From NCBI GenBank assembly GCA_024195585.1, contig SWBL01000270.1, positions 1-64,000 of the forward strand: a DNA stretch of 64,000 nt. Direction: 5' to 3'. Below the pieces are notes generated by a model. That model was not told the origin of the DNA and made no database searches. It worked only from the letters and a program-made list of their open reading frames with translations. A program made the translations under genes and the position numbers. The stretch is from Aureobasidium sp. EXF-3400 (Eukaryota > Ascomycota > Dothideomycetes > Dothideales > Saccotheciaceae). This document shows positions 1 through 10,649 of this stretch, one piece after another. Position 1 is the first letter of the stretch; the number at the start of each line of letters is the position of its first letter.

Positions 1-390
1 AAAACTGGGCATCCCGTCCGCTCTGCCATACATAAGCAGTTGAACGGCAGATTAGTACTACGGTGGGTGACCACGTGGGAATCCCTGCTGCTGTACGTTG
101 TACATCTTCCTTTCCTTTTTGTTTTGCGAACGGACTGCCATCTTTTTGCCAATCCATACATCCTCTAGGCACGCTGTAATCTTTCGATTCTGTTTCTTCG
201 ATCCACCCAACAGACTCCGTTTTGGCAAAAGTTGTATCTAGTCTTTGACTCATTTTCTTTTGATTTTAGCATCTAGCTGAATACACACACACATGGATAC
301 AAGCTAGAGAGCTCAGGAAAGACAAACACTTCAGAATCTTTTACATCCAAGCTCGGCGTTTTGCGCCATCCAAGCAGAGTACGATCAGAT
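1..390. other. 3' flank of GH30 gene, no gene seen
   Basis: No convincing coding frame. The stretch lies downstream of the minus-strand GH30 gene and probably holds its 3' untranslated region and terminator. A short CA run sits near 285-295. Confidence 0.5.
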
Positions 391-1818
391 CTATGCTGCC
401 TCTTCCAGGAAGAATGTCTTCATGGCTCTGGGCTCGATCTGAGCTGTGAACCTGCCACCTTCGAAGGTGAACTGCTCGGCCTGGGTGACGTTGTGTTCGT
501 TGTCAGTCAAGTAAGCGGTCGCTATGGACACATTTGTGGCGGACAACTGCACATCCAACGTGTATGTGTAATGCGCAGCGTTGATGACAGGAATGGCAAT
601 GGTGCCATTCTTATTCTGCCATGCAGTGACATAGACTTCTTCGACACTGCTGTCGGTGAACAGGCGCACAGCGCCAGGGCGTGCAAAACGGAAGTAACCA
701 GCAAAGGCCCACAGACGAGCGGAGACTTCATAGGAGGTGCCGTTCACCTGGACAAGGGAGGCATCTGTGGGCCCTGTCCATGAACACCACCAGTGATTCC
801 ATCCAGCGACGTTGTTACGGAATGCATTGTGCATATAGATAGCCCATTGGAAGCCCTCGAAGTTGTTTCCTGTAACATCCCAGGTCCTGGTCCAGGTGTT
901 GCCGCCATCACTCCATTCAGTCTCAATAGTAGGTTGTCCGGCAAGAAGGTCGTCGAAAGGTCTCTTGACATCGGACTGGTAGTTGTGATAGGTGTTGACA
1001 TCGAAGAGAGTCTTTCCACCAAGGCGACCAAGTTCGTACAGAAGGTCGCGCTGTTGGCGAGCACCGGTTGAGTCACAGCAGGACACAGCCAGGCTGGGGA
1101 AAGCCTTCTTGACCATCGGGTACAAGATGCTCAGGAAGTCGTAGGCTTGGTAACCGTCAGACAACATTGCAGAGTAAGTGACAGGGTTAAAGTCAGGTTC
1201 GTTGTAGGCACCCAACAGAGATACCTTGATGCCACGCTGTTGATAAAGCTTAACGTATTCGATCAGGTAGTTGGCGTAGGCCTCACGCCAGTCATAGGTA
1301 CAGTTCGAGCGTCTAACACCGCAGATGAAACCACCGCCAGCTTCCTGGCCGGTTGTCTTGAAGCAGCCTGGAGCCGACCAAGCATCTGCGTACAGATAGA
1401 GATCCGGATTGTACTTAAGCGCGTTTTGAGCCAAGGTCAACTGACAGCTATCGTTGTTGCCAGGGAAGGTATAGTTGAACGGGCCGGCAGGGGTAGCAGG
1501 GCAGGTAGGAAGTATAGTCGCGCCAGGAGAGGATCCAATAAGGTTGCGGAGTATGGACAGAGCACCAATGTTTTCGTCGAAGAGTGTCCTGACGACAGCA
1601 TCCTGGTCGGCTGCCGAGAGAGTGTTGGTAGTACAGGCCGCTCCGAACGCACCTGAACACCCACCACCAATCATGGTCTGATAGCGCTGCTCGGCATTGA
1701 CACTGATGGTTGCATCGAAGGACAAGGAAGTATTCGAGTAGGTAGGGCTGCGGTAAGCACCCCAGTATTTGGCGGATGCAGTGCTCGCAAGAGCAGTCAA
1801 CGTAAACGAGTGTCTCAT
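391..1818 (-). CDS. Secreted glycoside hydrolase family 30 enzyme
   Basis: Intronless gene for 475 residues. The N-terminus is a signal peptide with likely cleavage after ASA near residue 16, so the enzyme should be secreted. The rest reads as a GH30 (beta/alpha)8 glycosidase: the acid/base glutamate lies in GAYNEPDF near residue 205 and the likely nucleophile in ETEWSD near residue 298, both expected for clan GH-A retaining enzymes. Cysteines and N-glycosylation sequons are frequent, as in extracellular proteins. Fungal GH30 members cleave xylans, beta-1,6-glucans or beta-1,6-galactans; the sequence alone does not fix the substrate, and a GH30_7-like xylanase is one possibility. The start was chosen because it gives the signal peptide directly. 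A TATA-like TATAAGT lies about 75 bp upstream and a CreA-like site about 135 bp upstream. Confidence 0.88.
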   Translation of the reverse strand: MRHSFTLTALASTASAKYWGAYRSPTYSNTSLSFDATISVNAEQRYQTMIGGGCSGAFGAACTTNTLSAADQDAVVRTLFDENIGALSILRNLIGSSPGATILPTCPATPAGPFNYTFPGNNDSCQLTLAQNALKYNPDLYLYADAWSAPGCFKTTGQEAGGGFICGVRRSNCTYDWREAYANYLIEYVKLYQQRGIKVSLLGAYNEPDFNPVTYSAMLSDGYQAYDFLSILYPMVKKAFPSLAVSCCDSTGARQQRDLLYELGRLGGKTLFDVNTYHNYQSDVKRPFDDLLAGQPTIETEWSDGGNTWTRTWDVTGNNFEGFQWAIYMHNAFRNNVAGWNHWWCSWTGPTDASLVQVNGTSYEVSARLWAFAGYFRFARPGAVRLFTDSSVEEVYVTAWQNKNGTIAIPVINAAHYTYTLDVQLSATNVSIATAYLTDNEHNVTQAEQFTFEGGRFTAQIEPRAMKTFFLEEAA

Positions 1819-3252
1819 CTCGATATGATTCTCCTCAAGAAGAAAGACTAACGAGGATGTAAGATATATTGTGAGCGAGGTTACCTCAAAACTTATACCA
1901 CCACGGATCTTCTGGCAAAATTGCTCTTGCCAGTTTTCGGCGCTCCTGTTGCCCCGCCTCGATTACACGGGAACCATGAAGTGTGCCAGTAAGGTGCATA
2001 CATTGTTAGCCGGAATCCCTAGAACAGGCATATAATTGAGCAATTCATGGTCAGCCGCATGAGAGAAGTGCAGGAAACGAGGTCGGGAGTCGGCATATCA
2101 ACCACCTTTTGGATCTAGCGCTCTGTTAGTCGTCCTGCGGACCTGGATATCCCCGCATGGCACCAGGATGTACTCGTGAATATGGAGTAAGTATTTCTGG
2201 CTAAATGTGCTGTGCCTGATTTGAAAAACAATCCATGTCGATCATGGCGGGGAAGACGAGCCATCTCCATGACTTTCGCGATACGGCTAAAAACAAGCAT
2301 CAAACCTAAGGTCGCTAGTAAACCGCGGTGCGGAGCCGTTCTGCAGGTGCTTCAATAATCAAGGATAGTGACAGAAAGCTCATCTGCAAGCATCAATGGA
2401 GCTTGGACGGTCAAGTCTGGATGTCGTAAGGCGCTGCAGATACTGACCGCGCCCCGTGCGGCGTGAGCTTGAGTGAGGTAGGGCAGGGCCACTAGAGACA
2501 GCAGGCAGGCGAAGTGCCACGAATCGGCTTGGGATGCGCATCTTCGTATGAAAATGACAAAGCATTTAGTGTCGAGAGTTTGGTCTGGGGGCAACGGACG
2601 CTGGGATGTTTGCTTGATGTGGAGAAGCTGTTTGACTGCCTCTGAGAAAACTGAGCCGAACCGAGCTTGCAAGTTTAACCGTATCCCCATGCATCAGCCA
2701 GGTCGGCGACTCTTCTTCCGACGACTCTTGTTTACTTCTTCCTTAACAATCTAGAGCAAACGCGTGCGTTCACTTCACGGAGAAACAAGTAACCAAGATT
2801 ACACAGCAGTACCTTCCTCTTTCGTTTGCCATGTTAGCCGGTCGGTCTAGCCCAATCCAGCTAGAGGTTTCTCTTCTTGCGAGAAGACGATTTTCTCGTT
2901 CCTGAACTTTCGATGGAGGCACTTTACTGACACTTTTTATACCACCACCACCACACTTACTTCAAAAGTTGAATATGTGCTCCGCATCCAATTTGATATT
3001 GCGACTCGTGTACAGATCTGTTCGTCCAGCTGGTTTTACGGTAATCTTGTCCTCATCCTTGAACAAGTCAAGAACCCGATCTAGTGCAGGCACTTATCTC
3101 ACGGATTGGTGATACGAACAGAGTTTGATACCAAAGTTATCTTCTAGGTCCCCTTCGGCCCTGATCATTTGTTCTCTTCCGCTCCTGCAAATATCTCCGG
3201 TACAGCGCTTTTGCTGCGGCCTTCGTTCATGGTCGTCCATGCCTGGCGATCA
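1819..3252. other. Intergenic region with GH30 promoter
   Basis: About 1.4 kb with only short, unconvincing frames. The left end is the promoter of the minus-strand GH30 gene: TATAAGT on the minus strand at 1891-1897, and CCCCGC at 1952-1957, which is GCGGGG on the gene strand and matches the CreA consensus SYGGRG. The right end should hold the 3' region of the nucleotidyltransferase-like gene. Confidence 0.5.
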
Positions 3253-4134
3253 TTACAACCAAGTCTGCCGTCTGAAGTCGTACATCTTCCATCGTCGTTG
3301 ATGGGCAATGTAAACGTTGACTCGTCCCCTCCGTGGGGGCCATAGATTGTGTGGTATCGTTTCTCCAGTGAACCACTGGTACTGAAATCCACGGGTCGTA
3401 TACACCCAAGCGGAACCAGGAAATGGGTCCCGATTACGAGACTGGCGCACACGTCTTCTCAACTCGGCCACGATCCAAGGACGGACAGGTGTCTCAACAT
3501 CAGTGTGATCATAGCGCCTCAAGAGACTAGGACTCAATTGAGCGCCCTCTCTGTTCAAAAGAAGGGTTGTGATAGATACGCAATCCAGCCAGTCTTGAGG
3601 CTTCTGTAATCGGAACGGTCTCTGCAGTCGTTTCAACTTGCGGGCGAGTACCCATTCCCATTTGACACTGTAGATTTTCAAATCACGATTCTGGTAGATT
3701 GGACGCATCTGCCGCTTCGACTCCATGAACAGAACTTCAGGATCATTGAGAAGCGTTAAGAAAAACTTGACTTCGTCGTTGGCCCAGTCAGACTTGTACC
3801 TGAGAGCCTGAGCGACTCTGCCGATGAGGAACAGCAGTTCTTGTCTGACAGCTTCATAGCGCCTTCCGTAAGTTCGTTCATTGAGGAAAAAGTCCAGATC
3901 ATGGCTTGAGGATCGATTTCCAAGGTGCATGACTGAAACGAATCCACCGCATGAAACGAGCTCTAACGGCCGGTATGGTGCAAGGATGGGGGAGTCCGCA
4001 ATTTGTCTACTCAAGTGTCGAAGGCCTCGCTGGAGTCAGTTTCATGACCGATATCAGGATTCGGTGTCAGCAATCTTACCGACCATAAATGCATTGAAAT
4101 CGAATGTGTCTCGAAGCAAGATTCGTGAAGGCAT
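3253..4134 (-). CDS. Nucleotidyltransferase-fold protein of unknown function
   Basis: Two exons, 4080-4134 and 3253-4025, joined over a 54-bp intron with a GTAAG donor and CGAG acceptor; the join gives GLRHLSRQIADSP in frame and a 275-residue protein. Residues 35-65 carry a GG motif (SCGGFVSVMHL) followed about ten residues later by SSSHDLDFFL. The GG/GS plus DxD pattern is typical of the polymerase-beta-type nucleotidyltransferase superfamily, including AbiEii-like proteins. This is a frequent orphan family in filamentous ascomycetes with no known substrate. The C-terminal half is basic and rich in arginine and tryptophan. I infer a metal-dependent NTase fold but cannot say whether it is catalytically active. 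The intron was inferred because the large frame has no ATG before the conserved region. Confidence 0.65.
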
Positions 4135-4653
4135 GCTGTGGTTTTGCCTAGTGTTGAGGCTAATAGTGAATTGTAACCATGTCCATAATACCTACACTCT
4201 GTCTATATAGTCTCCCCAAGCAGATCTCCGCATCCAGATTCATTGTTGATTGGAGCATACATTGCAAATTCAAGATTCGCAGTGCTTGGATATCGTAGAC
4301 AAATGAGCAAAGAGACACGTACTTTTATGCCCTCACGAACATGTTTTGGTGTACCTTTTAGCCACGTATCAGTGGTTTAGTGGCTGAGGTGAAACTGACG
4401 GCAGGATATGAGCTCCGGGTCCCTGGCATAAGAGACACGTGAACTTACCTTTGTTGATACTGGAAGTGACTATCATGATTTATAAAACGTGACCGCCTTC
4501 CTACGCTTGTAATACAGTTCTAGCATGTCCAAAGCATAGTGTGTTTTTGGTACTTTATCAGATCCATCAATTGCATGCTCAAGATTTAGAAATAAAATGC
4601 GTGTGGTATTCCAACAAAATCTGCCCAAGCTTGTTGGTACGCAATCTGCGTCC
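4135..4653. other. Intergenic, with possible extra 3' exon of MYND gene
   Basis: AT-rich gap. On the minus strand an open frame to 4473 follows the MYND gene and could be an additional terminal exon (see that gene). Otherwise nothing is supported. Confidence 0.35.
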
Positions 4654-5574
4654 TTACCTGATATTGAGCTGTGCATGCATTTGACGTTGCCCCTTCAACT
4701 GCGGCGTAACAAAGTTGGGGTTCTTCGACATCTCCTCCTCACCATCATCATCTCCAAGCGTCTTCGAAATATCCCACCCGATCAAGCCATTATGCTGAGA
4801 GATCTTCAACATCTGTCCTCTATCTTCCAAATTCATGTTGCATATGCTTTTGTGCACCGGCCAATCCACCTTCTGATGCATAGGACAGCAATAAGCCGCT
4901 GTACCGCATCTACCACATCGTTGCAGGGCCTTGACATCTTTGTAGACATCGCAAGTGGCGCAGTGGCCAATGTTTGGAGCATCGTAAAGCCAGTGCGGGT
5001 TCATAGGAATGCCGTCGCCGAAAGGATCCATCAGTGCATACTCGACATACAGCTGATGTTGCATCTTCTTGCCCGTGAACCAGCGTTGCTTGAGAATCAG
5101 GTCCCTGACAAAGTCTCTAGCCAGTTTGTCGATTTGAGCAGGGTCTGTGAGATCATCGTCGCCGAGCATACTTTCAGCAGGATTAGGCACCCAAGCTCCC
5201 CTCTCAGGTCCCTCGGCAGTGATGTTGTACGTCAACATGAGCGTCCACTTTTCGCCCTCGGGATTTAGTTTTCCTATAGTGATTTGGTTTTCTACGCGTC
5301 CAATTTCGATCTTCATCTCGTCTTGGATAGTCAGGGTCCATGTGAAGGAGAACCAGGCGTCGATGTCGATGAATGCGTGGAACGCGTCTGGGCACCAACG
5401 GAAGAGTACAGTAGTGATGCCAACAGCAGTGCTCAGGTTGCTGGTGTCGGTGCGCTCGGTGAATTTTCCGTCCATGTCGTTGACCATCTTGATGGGTGCT
5501 CTGTCCAGCTGGACAGGCGCATCTGCGAAGCCTGGGACCCTAACATCATTCAAAGGGATAAATTTTGTGCCCAT
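4654..5574 (-). CDS. MYND-type zinc finger protein
   Basis: Single-exon reading of 306 residues. A MYND finger lies near residues 205-244, with the C-x2-C ... C-x2-C ... C ... H ... C ligand series visible from HCATCDVYKD to HKSICN. MYND fingers mediate protein-protein contacts with proline-rich ligands. The first 200 residues form an acidic domain without a recognised family; no SET domain is present, so this is not a SMYD methyltransferase. The TAA stop overlaps a perfect splice donor (AG followed by GTAAGG), and the minus-strand frame downstream stays open to 4473, so the true C-terminus may be longer through another exon. It is divergent from no neighbour and gives no operon-like context. 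Confidence 0.75.
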   Translation of the reverse strand: MGTKFIPLNDVRVPGFADAPVQLDRAPIKMVNDMDGKFTERTDTSNLSTAVGITTVLFRWCPDAFHAFIDIDAWFSFTWTLTIQDEMKIEIGRVENQITIGKLNPEGEKWTLMLTYNITAEGPERGAWVPNPAESMLGDDDLTDPAQIDKLARDFVRDLILKQRWFTGKKMQHQLYVEYALMDPFGDGIPMNPHWLYDAPNIGHCATCDVYKDVKALQRCGRCGTAAYCCPMHQKVDWPVHKSICNMNLEDRGQMLKISQHNGLIGWDISKTLGDDDGEEEMSKNPNFVTPQLKGQRQMHAQLNIR

Positions 5575-6089
5575 TGTTGTAGCTTTTGGGATGGTAGAAT
5601 TCTGTCAAAGAGATGTGTGAGATGTCAGGAGGAAAGATGAAGGAATTGTGGTTGCTGAGAATTAATTGCAGAAGCCCGAAGTCGTCGGTGGTGGGTCTTT
5701 TGACAGCCGGTTTCTTTGGTTTTTGATGTTTTTTTCGTTTTTTTGCTCAAACCTCCGCTCACACTCTCAGCGACTTGATTGATTGAAGAGGTTAGATGTG
5801 AACGCCCTTTCCTGGTCTTCAATCAATTTTCAGAGCCTAGGATCATGCTGCACCAGTTTACATCACTATCAGAGACTCATTGAATGGTTCACAGTATCTA
5901 AATTTTCGTTGGTCTTCGTATTTATAAGATAATATGGACGGTCATCTGCACAAATGTAGGCTAAAAGCGAAAGCAAAGAGTGCAAGGAAGGAAAAGGCTG
6001 CACGAAAATCAATGCATGAATAGGGACATCTTGTCAACACTTGCGCAAGAGCCCTCGAGAAAGAAGCGAAGATGTAAGAAGCAAGTGAT
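5575..6089. other. Intergenic: MYND promoter and IZH3 3' region
   Basis: No gene supported. T-rich tracts near 5720-5745 lie upstream of the MYND gene on its own strand, as pyrimidine-rich stretches often do in fungal promoters. Confidence 0.4.
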
Positions 6090-7592
6090 CTAGTAGACAG
6101 TGCACTGATTCTCTGCCCGCCTGAAAGCGTCGGCGAAGAAGCTCTGCATGGCGCTGTAATGGAACAGGATGCCACCAAGTACAGCAAAATGCCAGAGGTT
6201 GTGGCTACCACCAAAGTAGTCGAAGAAGCCTGGAGCGAAGCGCTCGGGCATCTTGGCAGCGTAGAGCATTGCGCCAGTGAGGTATACAAACAGACTTTTG
6301 AAAATAGGTGCGTAGAAGTAGATGGCCCAGCTCGCACCACGAGTATAAATGAGTTGGATTACGGGCAGACCACCAGTAGCAGCAAGAGTCACGTAGAAAG
6401 CCACACGAGCCCATGCGAGATCGTTGCGGTTGAAGGTTGGGTGCCAGGGAAGGATGACGCCTCCAACACCCAGCGCAGCTGTGAGCGACATATAAGTCCA
6501 GCGGCTGATAGGTTCGCAATAGAAAGCCGTGTACTCTGTAGTCATGATGGACGCTGCCACCAATAAAGAAATGCCAGTGTAGTCGATGCAAGCAAATCTC
6601 TCCATAAGAGTTTGGTTGGAGATGGAGTTCATGGTATGCCAAACAGTGCTGCAGACCAGGCACTTTGATGCAGCGAAGAAAAACACGGCGGCGATGAAAA
6701 TGTCCGACTTTGTCGACATGGAGAAATGTGCCGAGGTAGGGTAAAAGTAGAATGCGATGGAGAGGACGATTAGGAGACCTAGGAAGTGAGAATAAATGTT
6801 GACCGTCTCGTTGGAGAAGGACAGCCAAGAGCGCAAGCAGTCGAGCTTGGTCTCGCAGAAGCGGTAGCCACGAGTAATGTGCGGGTTGATCTTCCAGGGG
6901 TCGGGTAGGTCGTGATAGCCAATGAGGCCTTGCTCCTTTGCGCGTTTGATGGCCTCGTCTACCTTGGTCTTGACTGCATCCTTGACAGCCTCCTTTGCAC
7001 GACGGGCCTTGTCAATACCTTCGTCGACTAGCTCGGTAGCGATGTGCATTCCCTCGTCCATCTTCCTCCTTCCAGAGTCCATGAGGTCCGAGGCAACTGC
7101 TCCAAGTCCAGCGTCACGCATGGCATAAGCACGAGTCTCGAAATCGACCAGAATCTTCTCCATCAAGCGGACACCCTCGCGGACCTTGTGTTCCAACGTC
7201 TCTTTCTTTGCCAAAGCGCCTCTGTAGCGTTCTTCTAGAAGGTCGACCATGATTTTTGCGCGGCGTCTACCAGCATCGATGACCTCATCGGACACGTAGC
7301 TGCAAGATTCGTGAACAGCATGGAGAGTGCTGTATGCACGATCAATGCCAGAGTCGAATTTGAGGTGGCCGTATGAGTCAAGGAACTCCAGACGACGACC
7401 CAGTTCTTTGAGGAAACGGTCGACGAGTAGTTGAATGTCATCGGTATCTGCGGACCACGAATGAGGCTCGTAGGAAGAGTGACGGCGCTTCTTAAGGCCG
7501 TCTCTGACGTTCAGGCGAGCGCTCGATGTTGAGCCAAGGGCGGGCTCTTCGTAAGAGTCGGTCATTGTGGTGGTGCAAGTGGCCGTAGCCAT
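6090..7592 (-). CDS. IZH3: PAQR/hemolysin III family membrane protein, IZH3-like
   Basis: Intronless gene for 500 residues. Residues 1-240 form a soluble, charged, mostly helical region with long Lys/Glu/Arg-rich stretches. Residues 270-490 carry seven hydrophobic segments of the PAQR (progestin and adipoQ receptor) family. The zinc-binding signature is complete: a histidine in STVWHTM near residue 316 and the C-terminal H-x3-H in GGSHNLWHFAV near 462-466. Family members in yeast (Izh1-4) affect zinc and sterol homeostasis; those with a long N-terminal extension correspond to Izh3. I infer an endomembrane protein that senses or hydrolyses lipids with bound zinc. The gene is divergent from the THOC5-like gene with about 800 bp between starts. 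Confidence 0.85.
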   Translation of the reverse strand: MATATCTTTMTDSYEEPALGSTSSARLNVRDGLKKRRHSSYEPHSWSADTDDIQLLVDRFLKELGRRLEFLDSYGHLKFDSGIDRAYSTLHAVHESCSYVSDEVIDAGRRRAKIMVDLLEERYRGALAKKETLEHKVREGVRLMEKILVDFETRAYAMRDAGLGAVASDLMDSGRRKMDEGMHIATELVDEGIDKARRAKEAVKDAVKTKVDEAIKRAKEQGLIGYHDLPDPWKINPHITRGYRFCETKLDCLRSWLSFSNETVNIYSHFLGLLIVLSIAFYFYPTSAHFSMSTKSDIFIAAVFFFAASKCLVCSTVWHTMNSISNQTLMERFACIDYTGISLLVAASIMTTEYTAFYCEPISRWTYMSLTAALGVGGVILPWHPTFNRNDLAWARVAFYVTLAATGGLPVIQLIYTRGASWAIYFYAPIFKSLFVYLTGAMLYAAKMPERFAPGFFDYFGGSHNLWHFAVLGGILFHYSAMQSFFADAFRRAENQCTVY

Positions 7593-8389
7593 TGTTGTCA
7601 GGGACAGAGCAGTTCAGAGGAAAGGACAGAGTGTGTTGTTGGAAGAAGTTACAAAGGGAGAGGAAAGAGATTGTGGTTGGTGATCTTGACCTTGGGCGGG
7701 CGGTTCAGGCGCAATCAGACTTTCGCCGGGGCAACCGAGTTCGGGGAAGAAATGAAATGTCAAGCGTGGCAAACGGGAGCAGGCGGGGAAAGGTTGGGAT
7801 GGAGGATGAGAATTGGATGCATGGAAGGGACGCGAGAGAGGGACAGTGGCAGGTTCTAGTAGGTCATAGTCGTGCATGCGGGAAAAAAAGAGGCAGGCCG
7901 TGACAGCCAGAGTAGAGGCCCACGTAGGTGGAAAGCGAGACGTGAGTGGCATAGCCAGTGACGCCTCTCTTGGCTTTGTCCCACCTGCCCAAACAGTAAC
8001 TATTGTACTCATTAACCAACACTCGGCATTTTCGTACCGAGCGCATCATGCCAACGAATGCATTGCGCGTGCTGAGCAGAATACTTCTTTTGTTCTACCC
8101 AGTAGTCTTCTTTCCCTACGCAACCTAAGTTCCTCTGATGACATTCACAGAACGCTGCGCCAATTGAGTTTGATGACATAGTCCCTTGGCCGGAGCCGGA
8201 TACGAACCCTCGGCCGCTTGCTATCCATTTGCACGCCGACTCAAGATCGATTCTTCACATGTTGAGCGCGAATCATCTCCGATTGCTTGCAGTGACCCTG
8301 TCTTGGTTCTTGTGAACATCCGGCCGTCCATCTCTCCACATTCGCAAATCACATTCTACCATTCACAACACGCGCATCCATCAACCAAC
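7593..8389. other. Divergent promoter region between IZH3-like and THOC5-like genes
   Basis: About 800 bp between two divergently read genes. The left part is GA-rich on the plus strand, hence CT-rich upstream of IZH3 on its own strand. No tRNA or coding region is supported. Confidence 0.45.
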
Positions 8390-9120
8390 ATGGCCGACCA
8401 ATCACCCATGGAAGCTGGTGCATTCGTCACTGACCAATTCCTTCAGTCCGTCTTGCACGCTGCCGCCGAGGCTCGCCAACAGTGCCTGCACATGCTCGAC
8501 TTCATCGACCAGAACCGCGCCGCTCAGCCTGATGCCCATGCTGAGATGCAGCTCAGTCGCCAGCAGAAACTTCTTCACGCCAATCTGGCCAAGCTGCGCG
8601 GTCTCAATCGCCGCGCCCTTCTCGACACACGCAACACCAAACAGCAAACCCAAGAAGCAAAGTCCGAAATTGATTCCCTGCACCTCCACCTGCAGAACCT
8701 GTACTACGAACAGCGCCATCTCATCGGTGACATTGCTGCATGCCAGGGCTACAAGTGCGTTGTCGTCTTGCTCGCAACCGATCTACTTTCTAACATCTTC
8801 ACAGTCACAAGTACCAGACTCTACCCTTGATTCCCGTAGACGAAATCCTCGCTGCCAACCCTGAACTTGCCGGCGCAGATGAACACGACCTCATGGTTGC
8901 TCGCATCAACCACGAACATGCCGAGCGTCAGACTCTGGAAGAGCAGCGCCAAGGACTACTCAAGAAAAAGCAGAGTCTGATTGCCGACAACAACAAAAAG
9001 AAAGACGAGCTGGCTGCACTGGACAAGGAGATCGAAAAGTTCATTGGCTCTGCTACTTCGGTCCAGCAAAAGTTCGACCAACACGACCAACAAAGCCAAA
9101 AGGCTACCGTCCCAGTTTGA
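8390..9120 (+). CDS. THO complex subunit 5 (THOC5/Fmip) family protein
   Basis: Two exons, 8390-8754 and 8805-9120, around a 50-bp GT-AG intron; the join reads ACQGYNHKYQTLPLIPVDE and gives 226 residues. This matches the THOC5 (Fms-interacting protein) signature, in which a helical region ending in LYYEQRHLIGDI is followed by a linker and a paired coiled coil with the L-x-P-x-[DE]EFL-like segment, here LIPVDEILAANP. Both halves are predicted coiled coil. THO couples transcription elongation to mRNA export in the nucleus. The protein is shorter than animal THOC5, as is usual for fungal homologues, which keep only the N-terminal coiled-coil part. Confidence 0.82.
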
Positions 9121-9175
9121 ACTTATGGCTGTCATTTCATTCGTCTAGATTATTAAGATACCCCACACAGTTTCA

Positions 9176-10069
9176 TCATGCCAGGTGCTTGTTGAAGAAA
9201 TCGAGGCCCTGCTTGCACGACTCATCCATGGCCTTCTTGTCCTTTTCCGAATTCCAATCACCGCGCAGAGCGAAACCATGAACCTGGTCCTCGTAAACAC
9301 GCACCTCGGTATCGATACCCTCGCTCTTCTTCTTGGCCATGAGCTCCTTGATCTGGTCGACCTCCTTGTTTCCAAGCAAGCTGTCGGAATCGCCAAGCGC
9401 AAAGGATGCAGGAACGGCGAGGCCTTCAAAGTCGCTAGGAATGGAAACGAGCGAAGGGTGACAACTGTAGATGGCGTCGACACCCATGCCCTCAGCACCG
9501 CTGAAGTCCTTGTCTCCAGCCAGGACGGCATATCTGCCACCCCAGCAGAAGCCGACTGCACCGACCTTGTTGGTGCCAGGGATCATGCGAACCTGCTTGA
9601 TGAAGTTCTCAATCAAAGGACGAGCGACACTCTCGCGGTGCCTGAGCAGCCAGGGGCCTAGTGTTGCGCCTGTCTTTGCAGTGGCAGTGGCCTTTTCGGT
9701 AAGTGAGCGGGAGTCGCGCTCAGTCTTTTGAGGCTCGACGGTCTGGAGGAAGTCGATGTCTAGCGAGTCACCCTCGTGGACATCGGGAATGTAGGCAGTG
9801 AAACCGTTGGCGGCGTACTGGTCGGCGAGCAGGCGAGTGTTTTTGAACTCCCAACCAAAGACTTTTTTGCATTAGCATGTCAGGCTACGACTGTAGGAGA
9901 CGAGTTACTTACTGTCAACGAGGAAGATGACAGTCTTGGACTTTGAGCCGTCCTTGGGCTCAGCAACATATGTCTGAAGACCGGCGATGGTTTGGACGTG
10001 GCCCTTGGGGGATCCCTCTTGGACCTTGCCGGTCAAGCAGCATGAGGACATTCCAACTCCAGTAGACAT
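9176..10069 (-). CDS. Dienelactone hydrolase family protein
   Basis: Two exons, 9913-10069 and 9176-9861, separated by a 51-bp GTAAGT-AG intron; the join VDIFGWEFKNTRLLAD is in frame and yields 280 residues. The alpha/beta-hydrolase fold of dienelactone hydrolases is clear: nucleophilic cysteine in GFCWGGR near residue 156, an aspartate in GDSDSLL, and the catalytic histidine in DQVHGFALR. Classic family members open dienelactones in chloroaromatic catabolism; fungal paralogues are numerous and mostly uncharacterised, so the substrate is open. No signal peptide is seen, so it should be cytosolic. The 5' flank contains a 16-bp tandem repeat. Confidence 0.88.
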
Positions 10070-10649
10070 TGTGGTTGTATGTATGGGCTTTTTGGTCGAT
10101 GGATTGATGTTGAGATGGGTTGATGTTGAGATGAAGTGATGTCGAGATGAAGTGATGTTGTGACAGAGGAAATATAAAGAGCTACTAGCTACTGATGAGT
10201 GTACATGACGTCCGGGCGGCCCGCCAACGACTTCTGGTAGAAGAGGACTCGGGAGCTTAGATTCTGAATTGGATGCGGGGCTCTGGTGACATCATGGTCA
10301 ATGTTAAATTGACCATCGACTTTTAGCACCAAGTCACCTAATGGAGCTTCTCGGTGCTAGCGATATAGCTATCTCCTCGGGCTACCAAGTCTCTACCTCT
10401 GAAAACACTCAAGGCACAAGGTAGGAGGTAGGTCAGGGGCCGTTCAGTTGTAGAGTGCAGTCGTGAAGATGAGTATGAATAGGTATTGGGGAAGTGCATA
10501 ATTGCACAGACCAAGCAGAGATGGTCTCTCGATGGCTTCGGACGCTTCTCGACCATCAACCATCAACATGTGAAGACTAAACACTCGCTCGCTGCATCAC
10601 GCGCGCGCATAACATCAATCATTCTACACCCTGTGCGCCTGCCACCATC
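10070..10649. other. Divergent promoter between dienelactone hydrolase and NSRP1-like genes
   Basis: 580 bp between divergent start codons. It contains the 16-bp tandem repeat described separately, next to the dienelactone hydrolase start, and no supported gene. Confidence 0.5.
10106..10165. repeat. 16-bp tandem repeat, about 3.7 copies
   Basis: Units begin at 10106, 10122, 10138 and 10154 with consensus GATGTTGAGATGAAGT; the second copy differs from the first and third only at one or two bases and the last is partial. It lies 37-96 bp upstream of the dienelactone hydrolase start codon, in its 5' untranslated region or promoter. Confidence 0.85.

Noticed and set aside
4597..5268. 223-codon plus-strand frame opposite the MYND gene
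   Set aside because: Antisense shadow; no family features, whereas the minus strand has an intact zinc finger.
8180..8235. B-box-like sequence on the minus strand suggesting a tRNA
   Set aside because: GGTTCGTATCC has one mismatch, and no acceptor stem or anticodon arm can be folded around it.
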